Shown one piece after another: positions 1 through 6,206 of a stretch of DNA of 16,263 nucleotides. The position numbers were made by a program, and so were the translations under genes. This stretch comes from Strigomonas culicis (Eukaryota > Euglenozoa > Kinetoplastea > Trypanosomatida > Trypanosomatidae). Each line of letters starts with the position of its first letter. Positions within the stretch are counted from its first letter, which is position 1. Below the pieces are notes generated by a model. That model was not told the DNA's origin. It ran no database searches and worked only from the letters and a program-made list of their open reading frames with translations. The stretch is taken from contig AUXH01000440.1 in NCBI GenBank assembly GCA_000482145.1, positions 1 to 16,263 on the forward strand, written 5' to 3'.

Positions 1-63
1 CTTTGGATGTGGCATTGGCCACAGTTGAGAATACACAGTTTGACATATCGATTCGTACACTGA
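1..63 (+). ncRNA. candidate C/D box snoRNA, 3' part only (cut by window edge)
   Basis: This is the 3' portion of the same unit, with the D box at 60-63. The C box lies left of the window. It differs from the other copies only at position 29 (G instead of A), between the hairpin and the presumed guide region. Confidence 0.38.
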
Positions 64-91
64 CTACCCTCTAGATGCTACTTTTACCTTT

Positions 92-180
92 GTGATGATA
101 CTGCAAGCTTAGGACACCTTTGGATGTGGCATTGGCCACAGTTGAAAATACACAGTTTGACATATCGATTCGTACACTGA
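92..180 (+). ncRNA. candidate C/D box snoRNA, complete copy
   Basis: A consensus C box (RTGATGA, here GTGATGA at 92-98) is followed 89 nt later by a consensus D box (CTGA at 177-180), a normal size for trypanosomatid C/D snoRNAs, which often occur as tandem repeats inside directional gene clusters. The nucleotide five bases upstream of the D box is G172. Under the established +5 rule the target would be a C inside a stretch complementary to about 161-176, that is TGTA-C-GAATCGATATG. I do not recognise this as a known rRNA site. Against the call: no clear terminal stem flanks the boxes, and no convincing internal C'/D' pair is visible (GGATGTG near 122 and TTGA at 142 or 157 are weak). The call is inference from motifs and repeat architecture. 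Confidence 0.42.
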
Positions 181-208
181 CTACCCTCTAGATGCTACTT
201 TTACCTTT

Positions 209-297
209 GTGATGATACTGCAAGCTTAGGACACCTTTGGATGTGGCATTGGCCACAGTTGAAAATACACAGTTTGACATATCGATTCGTACACTGA
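209..297 (+). ncRNA. candidate C/D box snoRNA, last copy of array
   Basis: Same sequence as the copy at 92-180, with the C box at 209-215 and the D box at 294-297. Similarity to the other units ends at 300, only 3 nt beyond the D box. The spacer seen after the earlier copies (64-91 and 181-208) is therefore missing here, while the C-to-D portion is kept whole. Confidence 0.42.
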
Positions 298-300
298 CTA

Positions 301-608
301 TTTTCATTTCTCTTTATATCGGCTCGTGGGTATTCTCCAGTGCTGTATACTATAGCTTTTGATTTTGAAATGATTTTTTTTATTTCACTGAATCACATCT
401 TTTTTTTTTGTTCTTTACTTCAAGATACAGCATAACTGATTATATCTCATTTTCTTTCTTTTCCCTTCCTTTCCCTTCTTTACTGTTCTTTTCTTTTTTC
501 TTCTTCTTTCCATAGTTACCTTAGATTGATACCAGTAAAAAATACACTCTTTCTTCTTGTTAGATTGTTTATACATAAACCGAATTACAACTCCGATCAT
601 ACTACTGA
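301..608 (+). promoter_or_regulatory. intergenic region with polypyrimidine tract and SL acceptor for centrin
   Basis: This is AT-rich non-coding sequence after the tandem array. A long pyrimidine tract spans about 448-511, and the first AG after it is at 514-515, the most likely SL addition site. That would give a 5' UTR of about 93 nt. Small reading frames on either strand here are low-complexity and unsupported. Confidence 0.6.
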
Positions 609-1058
609 ATGGCCGCACTCACTGACGAGCAGATCCGCGAGGCGTTTAACCTGTTCGACGCTGACGGCAGCGGTGCCATCGACGCGGAGGAGATGGCGCT
701 GGCGATGAAGGGCCTCGGCTTCGGGGACCTCCCGCGAGACGAGGTGGAGCGCATCGTGAAGAGCATGCGCACGAACGCGAGCGGGCTCGTCGAGTACGCG
801 GAGTTCGAGCGGATGATCAAGTCGCGCATGGCGCAGAAAGACTCCCCCGAGGAGATCCTCAAGGCCTTCCAGCTCTTCGACCTGGACAAGCGCGGCAAGA
901 TCTCCTTCGCCAACCTGAAGGAGGTCGCCAAGCTGTTGGGCGAGAACCCCGGCGACGACGTGCTGCAGGAGATGATCGCCGAGGCGGACGAGGACGGCGA
1001 TGGGGAGGTGTCCTTTGAGGAGTTCAAGAGCGTCATGGTGCAGATGAAGGGCAAGTGA
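609..1058 (+). CDS. CEN1: centrin (EF-hand protein)
   Basis: A small calcium-binding protein of 149 residues. Centrins act at basal bodies, and in trypanosomatids also at the bilobe, in organelle duplication and cytokinesis. Four EF-hand positions are visible. Loop 1 (17-28, D-x-D-x-S-G...E) and loop 4 (127-138, D-x-D-x-D-G...E) are canonical. Loop 2 (54-65) has Arg at the first ligand position and loop 3 (91-102) has Asn at position 12, so both probably bind calcium poorly or not at all. The protein lacks the longer basic N-terminal tail of many animal and algal centrins, which are about 165-172 residues. The ATG follows an SL acceptor at 514-515, and the GC-rich codon use begins at this ATG. 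The CEN1 symbol rests on similarity and remembered synteny with Leishmania centrin 1; another centrin or a calmodulin-like paralogue is possible. Confidence 0.88.
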   Translation: MAALTDEQIREAFNLFDADGSGAIDAEEMALAMKGLGFGDLPRDEVERIVKSMRTNASGLVEYAEFERMIKSRMAQKDSPEEILKAFQLFDLDKRGKISFANLKEVAKLLGENPGDDVLQEMIAEADEDGDGEVSFEEFKSVMVQMKGK

Positions 1059-1448
1059 GCGCGTGGTGTCCGTCCTTTTGCAGACACACATATAATCCTA
1101 CGGAAGAGAAGGAGCCCTTTTCTCCTTCTTTTCCCTTTTCTTTCTTTCTCCACGTATTATAGAGTGTTGTTGATGATTTTTTTCCTTCTCTTTAGCCGGA
1201 TGAGTCATTTCATAAGAATAAAGCGGAGGTACAAAAAAGCCACTACCACAACTGTGTACATGTGTATCATTTGAAAAGAGTATGCATCAGTCTGTTGTAT
1301 TGGTGTGGCATTTGTTTTTCTCTCTTTTTTTTTCTTCTTCCCACATACTCACAGCACACACAACCCCCTTTTTTTTATTGTTATCTTTTTATGTATAGAG
1401 AAGAACAAGAAGCAAACCAAAAACACATCCCTACCCTTTAGATAGCCA
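1059..1448 (+). promoter_or_regulatory. intergenic region with polypyrimidine tracts before the MORN gene
   Basis: Non-coding and AT-rich. There are pyrimidine tracts at about 1314-1342 (AG at 1353-1354) and at 1366-1390 (AG at 1397-1398). Either AG could accept the SL; the second would give a 5' UTR of about 50 nt. No RNA gene is recognised here. Confidence 0.55.
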
Positions 1449-3182
1449 ATGAGCGTGACGCAGAGCGATCACGCGTCGCCCAGCTCGCACTCGCCGCTGG
1501 GCTCCTTCCGCGCCCCGCGCCCGCCGAGCGAGAAGGAAGAACTCCGCCCCAAGTTCAGCAGCTACGTGCTCGACGAGTTCCCGGACGCGGATAAGGTGCA
1601 CAACGCCCGGGCGCGCCGCCGGCATTCCAACGCGTCGCCGACGGACGGGCAGTACCTGCCCGGCGACCAGAGCATCACGTCCATCATGACCACGGACAGC
1701 TGGGCACCCTCCGAGTTCGCGGAGCTGCGCGACGACGCGGCCCCGGAGGCGGAGGCGGCGCCGCCGCTGCGCCACACCCTCGTCGTGCCGGACAACGCGC
1801 TCTTCATCATCAAGAACTGCCTCGCCGCGCAGCACGCGGCGACACTGGCGCTGCTGCTGCGCCAGGCGGACGACGAGCAGGAGGCGCGGCAGAAGCTGGG
1901 CCGCCTCGCGGAGATGCAGGCGCAGAACCGGCGGCGCGAGCAGTGGGCGCAGCAGGACGCGGCGTGGGCGGAGGGGATGGCGGAGGTGCTGGAGGAGATC
2001 GGGCTCGCGGTGCGCGACCGGCGCACGACGCTGCGCGCGGAGGGGCACCAGGCCTTTGTGTTCCGCAACAAGGACGTGTACGAGGGGCAGTGGAAGAACA
2101 GCAAGATGCACGGCAAGGGCTGCCTGCGCCGCGCGGCGCTGGAGGACGTGTACGAGGGGCAGTGGTTTCTCGGCCTACGCGCCGGCGCCGGGGCGCAGCA
2201 CAGCGCGCGCTGCCGCACCTTCTACAGCGGCACGTGGCTGGACAACCGGCGGCACGGCAAGGGCGAGCTGGTGGAGCCAGAGGGCGTCTTCGTCGGCGAC
2301 TTCGTGGACAACCGCATCCAGGGCTACGGCGAGTACGTCTTCTACGACGGCCACGCGTACAAGGGCGAGTGGGTCGCGGGGCTGCCGCAGGGCAGCGGGC
2401 TCTACCTGTACCCCAGCGGCGCGCGCTACGAGGGGATGTGGGAGGGCGGCCTCGAGCACGGCGCCGGCTGCCGCACCTACACGAGCGGCGACGTGTACTC
2501 GGGCGACTGGGAGCGCGGCCGGCCGCACGGCTACGGGACCTACACCTGCGCGCAGTTCGAGGTGGAGGGCGAGTGGCGCCACGGCGCGCTCGAGGGCGAG
2601 GCCTCCTGCGTCTTCTCCGACGGCAGCCGCTACAAGGGCACGTGGCACAAGGACCACTTCGAGGGCACCGGCGAGTTCTCGACGTCGGACGGCACGCTCT
2701 ACCGCGGCGAGTTCCGCGCCGGCCAGCGCCACGGCCGCGGCGCCTACGCGTCCAGCCAGATCTACTACGACGGCGGCTGGGACCACGACCGCAAGGACGG
2801 CTGCGGGTTCATGACGCTCTCGAGCGGCTCCGCCTACGAGGGCAGCTGGCGCGCCGACCGCCTGCACGGCCGCGGCGAGTTCACGCACGGCAAGGAGCGC
2901 GTCGAGTTCGTCTGCGACGATGGCTTCTTCCGCCTCGTGAACGACCTCAACCGCGCGGAGAAGATCGACGCGAGCCTGCCGGAGAAGAAACGGGAGAGCC
3001 GCGACGCGAAGCCGTTCCGCGCGCCGGCGAGCTCGTCGCCGCAGCGGGCGCGCGCGAAGCTCAGCAGCTTCCGCTCCATCGGCGAACTGGGCTGGTCCGG
3101 CGCGTCGCACAGCAGCGTGCCGACCTCCCCCATGCGGCGGAAGGATGCCTCGCAGACGATCCCCAACTTCGACAGCGATTAG
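1449..3182 (+). CDS. MORN-repeat protein, 12 repeats
   Basis: 577 residues. Residues 1-105 are Ser/Pro/acidic-rich and look disordered. Residues about 120-195 are helical and Ala/Glu/Arg/Gln-rich, probably a short coiled coil. From 210 to about 483 I count twelve MORN units of roughly 22-24 residues (pattern YxGxWxxxxxHGxG), starting at about 210, 234, 258, 280, 303, 326, 349, 371, 394, 417, 439 and 462. The tail (500-577) is basic and Ser/Pro-rich. MORN repeats form elongated beta-hairpin rods used in dimerisation and scaffolding; in trypanosomatids TbMORN1 marks the hook complex near the flagellar pocket. This protein is not an obvious TbMORN1 orthologue, because it has a 200-residue N-terminal region. 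Its role is probably cytoskeletal, but that is inferred only from the repeat. The ATG at 1449 is the first of the GC-rich frame after the SL acceptors. Confidence 0.9.
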   Translation: MSVTQSDHASPSSHSPLGSFRAPRPPSEKEELRPKFSSYVLDEFPDADKVHNARARRRHSNASPTDGQYLPGDQSITSIMTTDSWAPSEFAELRDDAAPEAEAAPPLRHTLVVPDNALFIIKNCLAAQHAATLALLLRQADDEQEARQKLGRLAEMQAQNRRREQWAQQDAAWAEGMAEVLEEIGLAVRDRRTTLRAEGHQAFVFRNKDVYEGQWKNSKMHGKGCLRRAALEDVYEGQWFLGLRAGAGAQHSARCRTFYSGTWLDNRRHGKGELVEPEGVFVGDFVDNRIQGYGEYVFYDGHAYKGEWVAGLPQGSGLYLYPSGARYEGMWEGGLEHGAGCRTYTSGDVYSGDWERGRPHGYGTYTCAQFEVEGEWRHGALEGEASCVFSDGSRYKGTWHKDHFEGTGEFSTSDGTLYRGEFRAGQRHGRGAYASSQIYYDGGWDHDRKDGCGFMTLSSGSAYEGSWRADRLHGRGEFTHGKERVEFVCDDGFFRLVNDLNRAEKIDASLPEKKRESRDAKPFRAPASSSPQRARAKLSSFRSIGELGWSGASHSSVPTSPMRRKDASQTIPNFDSD

Positions 3183-3426
3183 CCGCCGCAGGGGCAGAGC
3201 GACAGGTGGGCGATGAGAGGATGTACATTATTATGGTTCTGGTTATTGCTATGACAACGCGCACACGTGGCCGGCAACTGCTTTTTCTTGTTTCTTCTTT
3301 CTGTTTTTTTTTTCCCTTTCCTTGGCGTGGAGCTGGAAAAGAGCCGCATATTTCCTCTTCCTCCTTGTTCTCTTCTCCCCCCTCCCTTAGTTTCTTTAGT
3401 ATCTGCAGACGCGGACGACGCGACTG

Positions 3427-4473
3427 ATGTCCTCCGCTAGTGCGCCGAGCTCTTCCTTCGCGGCAAAAACGATCACCAGCGTCGACGAGTTCAAGGCCAT
3501 CTTCCAGGCGCCCGTGGACGGCCTGCTGCTCTGCTATGAGACGCCGACGGATGCCGTTAACGCCGTCGATCTGTCGGCGTTCGAATCCAGCGTGCGGCAA
3601 ATTGCCACGCGCGAGAATGCCAAGCTGCACCTCTACTTCTGGAACTGCACATCCGCACAGTTCGGCTCGGCCAAGCGGCAGCTGGAGAAGAAGGCAGGCG
3701 AGCTCCTCGTCCTGATCGTGTACAAAGGCGAGGTCGCCGACGCGCTGCGCGCGCGGCGGCTGGACGACCTCCTCGCGGAGGACCTTCCCCGCGTGTGTAA
3801 GCGCCTCGCGTCTTTTCAGCAGACGCGCGGGGCGGCCGCCGTGGTCGCCACGGCGGCCGCCCCGCGGATGCTGCAGGTCGACGTGGCGAAGTTGGTGGGG
3901 ATGGGTAAGAAGCTGATGACCGAGGGGCAGCCCCTCTACGCGGAGAAATTCTTCCAGAAGGCGGTGGACGCGCTGGACGCGCTGCGACCGCAGGTGGAGC
4001 TGACCAACACCGCGGCGGAGGCGGCCGACTACGAGGGCAGCGTGGCGACGTGCCTGGCGTGGGTCGGCCTCGCGCAGCTCGTGCAGGGCGGCTCCGCGCA
4101 GCACAACGCAAGCCTCGCCCGCCTCGCCGCGGCGCCGCAGTGGGAGCCGTACCGCCGCGAGCCGCTCGGCGACGTGAGCCGCGTGCTGACCGCGCAGGTG
4201 CTGCTCGCGGCGGCTCCCCGGCCGTGGTCCAGCGACACGTGCAGCGAGGCGAAGCTGAGCGCGGCGCTGCAGCAGGAGCCGGGCGACCACGCGGCGCGCA
4301 GCCTCCTCGTCGTGACCCTCTTCCTGCGCGGCGACCTGGAGCGGGCGCTGACGGAGGCGGTCAAGCTGAACGCGCTGCATGTGCCGTACGGCCTCGTCGC
4401 GCTGCGGAAGCTGTCCGCCTTCCTCGGCGAGTCGCACGTGCTGGTGCAGCGGCTGGGCCCCCTGGCGCCGTAA
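3427..4473 (+). CDS. conserved-type protein with thioredoxin-like N-terminus and helical/TPR-like C-terminus
   Basis: 348 residues with no recognised name. Residues about 17-130 alternate hydrophobic strands and helices in a thioredoxin-like way (strands near 32-37, 66-72 and 93-99), but there is no CxxC motif. The Cys residues (36, 74, 124, 209, 272) are isolated, so classical disulfide oxidoreductase activity is unlikely. An Ala-rich linker (135-147) follows. Residues 150-345 are helical; 152-187 and 283-312 resemble TPR units, the second with the look of the CnoX/YbbN C-terminal repeat (PGDHAAR...FLRGDLERAL). Bacterial CnoX proteins combine a thioredoxin domain with TPRs as holdases, so a co-chaperone-like role is a guess. 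No signal peptide or membrane segment is seen. The upstream gap is only 244 nt, with pyrimidine tracts at about 3282-3323 and 3358-3388 and AGs at 3389-3390 and 3398-3399. Confidence 0.75.
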   Translation: MSSASAPSSSFAAKTITSVDEFKAIFQAPVDGLLLCYETPTDAVNAVDLSAFESSVRQIATRENAKLHLYFWNCTSAQFGSAKRQLEKKAGELLVLIVYKGEVADALRARRLDDLLAEDLPRVCKRLASFQQTRGAAAVVATAAAPRMLQVDVAKLVGMGKKLMTEGQPLYAEKFFQKAVDALDALRPQVELTNTAAEAADYEGSVATCLAWVGLAQLVQGGSAQHNASLARLAAAPQWEPYRREPLGDVSRVLTAQVLLAAAPRPWSSDTCSEAKLSAALQQEPGDHAARSLLVVTLFLRGDLERALTEAVKLNALHVPYGLVALRKLSAFLGESHVLVQRLGPLAP

Positions 4474-4867
4474 GCCGTCCGATACCAATAAGGCCCCCTG
4501 TTCTCTTCACATGTTCGCGCCTCGCCCCCCTCTCTGTGTGGGGTGCAGTTGGTAAGGAAGCAAGTGCCGTGCAACTAACAATTCAAGAAGAAAGCAAAAA
4601 CCAAAAAGGAGGATATGACCTCCACGCTGCTGACCGACATGAATCACTCTGGTGCAACCTTTCAGATTGCTCCTGTGCTTGCATGTTTGCTCTCCTCCTC
4701 TTTTCTTTTTTCTTTTCTTGATAGTGTACATTTTTTTTTTGTTTCTCTCTGACTCTCCGCGTGCGTTTCTGCTCGTTGAGACCGCCACAGTAGCCACATC
4801 CACAACAGCAAATCAAACTTCTCACACACTCTTGTAGACTCTCCCGCCACCTTCGACTAGCCGCGCG
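4474..4867 (+). promoter_or_regulatory. intergenic region with polypyrimidine tracts before MAK16
   Basis: Non-coding. Pyrimidine-rich tracts lie at about 4690-4719 (AG at 4723-4724) and 4731-4750 (AG at 4779-4780); these are the candidate SL acceptors. No tRNA or other RNA gene is recognised. Confidence 0.55.
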
Positions 4868-5665
4868 ATGAACCATGACGACGCGGTGTGGAACATTATG
4901 GGTCAGACGTTCTGCTCCTTCAAGGTGAAGACGAAGGACAACACGGTGCGCTTCTGCCGCAACCCGTACAACGTGACGGGTCTCTGCCAGCGCGGCGTGT
5001 GCCCGCTCGCGAACGGGCAGTACGCAACCATCATCGAGCACGAGGACGAGCTGTACCTGTACATCAAGACGGCCGAGCGCGCGCACCTGCCGCGCCGCCA
5101 GTGGGAGAAGGTGAAGCTGGACAGCAGCTTCCCCAAGGCGCTGGAGCAGATCGACGAGGAGCTCGAGTGGTGGGACCAGAAACTAGTCATCAAGATCAAG
5201 GCGCGGCTCCTGCGGCTGAAGCAGTACCTCATGCGCAAACGCAAGATGATGATGGAGCCCGAGGTGAAGTACGTGTCCGTCAACAAGCGTCAGGAGGACA
5301 AGCTGCTGCGGCGCGAGGTGAAGGCCGAGGCGGCCGCGCGCATCGAGCTAGAGATCGAGAAGGAGCTGCTGGACCGCCTGCGCAAGGGCACCTACGACTC
5401 CGTCATCAACTACAACAAGGCTGCCTTCGAGAAGCTGCTGGACGAGGAGGAGCTGCAGGACGAGGAGCTGGAGGAACTGGAGGAGGACGAGGAGTACCCC
5501 GACTTCGTCATGGACGAGGAGGAGGATGAGGAGGAGGCCGAGGTCGCGCAGAACGGGAAGGAGAAGAATAGCGAGAAGGTCCGCCGCCGAGACAAGCTGC
5601 TGATCGAGGAGGAGGTGGAGCACGAGGCACCGAAGCGCGCGCGTAGAGAGGAGCTCGACTGGTAG
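4868..5665 (+). CDS. MAK16: MAK16, pre-60S ribosome biogenesis factor
   Basis: 265 residues. MAK16 is a nucleolar assembly factor of early pre-60S particles, working with RPF1 in 25S/28S rRNA domain folding. The N-terminal part (about 1-118) is the L28e-like domain with the family signature: W8, then Cys at 16, 30, 40 and 45 (in FCSFK, FCRNPYNVTGLC and VCPLA), followed by ANGQYATI and LYLYIKTAERA. The four Cys are a conserved, probably metal-binding, set. The MAK16 domain proper (about 139-195) includes VNKRQEDK and the IEKELLDRLRKGTYD block. Residues 192-225 form a very acidic stretch and the C-terminus (237-260) has basic clusters, as in yeast and animal MAK16. Length is slightly below yeast and human (about 300). 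The start fits the family N-terminus (M-x-x-D-D-A-V-W). Confidence 0.95.
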   Translation: MNHDDAVWNIMGQTFCSFKVKTKDNTVRFCRNPYNVTGLCQRGVCPLANGQYATIIEHEDELYLYIKTAERAHLPRRQWEKVKLDSSFPKALEQIDEELEWWDQKLVIKIKARLLRLKQYLMRKRKMMMEPEVKYVSVNKRQEDKLLRREVKAEAAARIELEIEKELLDRLRKGTYDSVINYNKAAFEKLLDEEELQDEELEELEEDEEYPDFVMDEEEDEEEAEVAQNGKEKNSEKVRRRDKLLIEEEVEHEAPKRARREELDW

Positions 5666-5666
5666 C

Positions 5667-5682
5667 GACCGCACGCGCGGTC
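5667..5682 (+). other. small GC-rich hairpin directly after the MAK16 stop codon
   Basis: GACCGC (5667-5672), loop ACGC, GCGGTC (5677-5682): a perfect 6-bp stem starting one base after the TAG. It stands at the edge of a very AT-rich spacer. A function in 3' UTR stability or termination is possible but unproven, and chance in GC-rich sequence is also plausible. Confidence 0.4.
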
Positions 5683-6206
5683 CCGCTCCCTCCGTCTCGG
5701 TCCACCCTTTTGGATCCCTTCACTCCTTTCCATTTGCGTCTCTTCTCGAGTCAATTCTTTTTTTTTTCCTTCTCTTATTTTTGTTTTGTACTTAGCTCTA
5801 CTTTAATTAATATATAAATTATTCGAGTAATACCTCTTTTCTCTCTCTCTCTCTCTCATAACTAAACAAAAAAACAGATTCTTTATTAATATTCCCTTAA
5901 GCTGTTAACATGTTTTTTTTCTTTCAGTAATCACTATAAACTACGTATTGTTATTTATTACTTGTATTGTTGCTTTGTTCGCGCGAGCACCGAAAAGTGT
6001 TCACGGACCTTTATTCCACTTTACTCTTCTTCGTCTTGTGGTGTCTATGCGCAAACACTGTCTGTACGTTCTCTCCTTTTCTCATCTTCAGCAGTTCTTT
6101 TTTTTTAAAAAAAAACAATTGTGTAAGCAGTAGATTGTTTTGTTTTCCCCTTTCACTTTCGTATATACCTTTCGATACCTTTTTTTTTCCCTTCTCTTTC
6201 TCCAGA
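5683..6206 (+). promoter_or_regulatory. AT-rich intergenic region before IFT74, with several SL acceptor candidates
   Basis: This is one of the most AT-rich stretches of the window (for example the TTAATTAATATATAAATTATT region near 5802-5822). There is a (TC)9 microsatellite at 5840-5857 and pyrimidine tracts at about 6068-6090, 6100-6116 and 6178-6203. Candidate AGs are at about 6099, 6126-6133 and 6204-6205; the last is one base before the IFT74 ATG. The IFT74 frame stays open upstream to 5967, but that part encodes a Phe/Leu/Cys-rich low-complexity stretch typical of translated T-rich DNA. Confidence 0.55.
5840..5857. repeat. (TC)9 microsatellite
   Basis: Nine TC dinucleotides in the spacer between MAK16 and IFT74. 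On the transcribed strand this is a pyrimidine run. Confidence 0.95.

Larger units (their letters stand above)
1..300. repeat. 117-bp tandem repeat array, about 2.6 copies, left end outside window
   Basis: Units start at 1, 118 and 235, a period of exactly 117 bp. The copies are identical apart from one difference: G at 29 in the first copy against A at the matching positions 146 and 263. The third copy stops matching after position 300 and the sequence becomes T-rich and unrelated. Each unit holds a 6-bp hairpin (TGTGGC, loop ATTG, GCCACA; 8-23 in the first copy), a GTGATGA C box and a CTGA D box. Near-identity points to recent amplification or homogenisation. The array starts at the window edge, so its true copy number is unknown; it may also mark a contig end where an assembler could not cross the repeat. 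It has no convincing open reading frame. Confidence 0.97.

Noticed and set aside
1..80. Single-hairpin H/ACA RNA with an AGA box (TCTAGATGC near 72-80)
   Set aside because: The last array copy lacks the AGA box because similarity ends at 300, and the hairpin is much shorter than the usual single-hairpin H/ACA RNA.
1..300. CRISPR array or transposon terminal repeats
   Set aside because: The units are 117 bp, directly adjacent and without variable spacers; there are no inverted ends or transposase, and the genome is eukaryotic.
1943..3427. A 494-codon + strand frame overlapping the MORN gene in another frame
   Set aside because: It encodes Arg/Ala/Gly-rich low-complexity sequence, as expected when GC-rich coding DNA is read out of frame.
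3061..4488. Long antisense frame (475 codons) over the thioredoxin-like gene, with similar ones at 2175-3110, 6495-7553, 12059-13306 and 14830-15822
   Set aside because: All are Leu/Arg/Ala/Val-rich mirror frames of GC-rich genes, with no family features; stops are rare in such DNA.
5967..6206. Upstream in-frame extension of IFT74 (80 codons)
   Set aside because: It is translated T-rich spacer (Phe/Leu/Cys-rich), contains pyrimidine tracts and SL acceptors, and is absent from the family's N-terminus.
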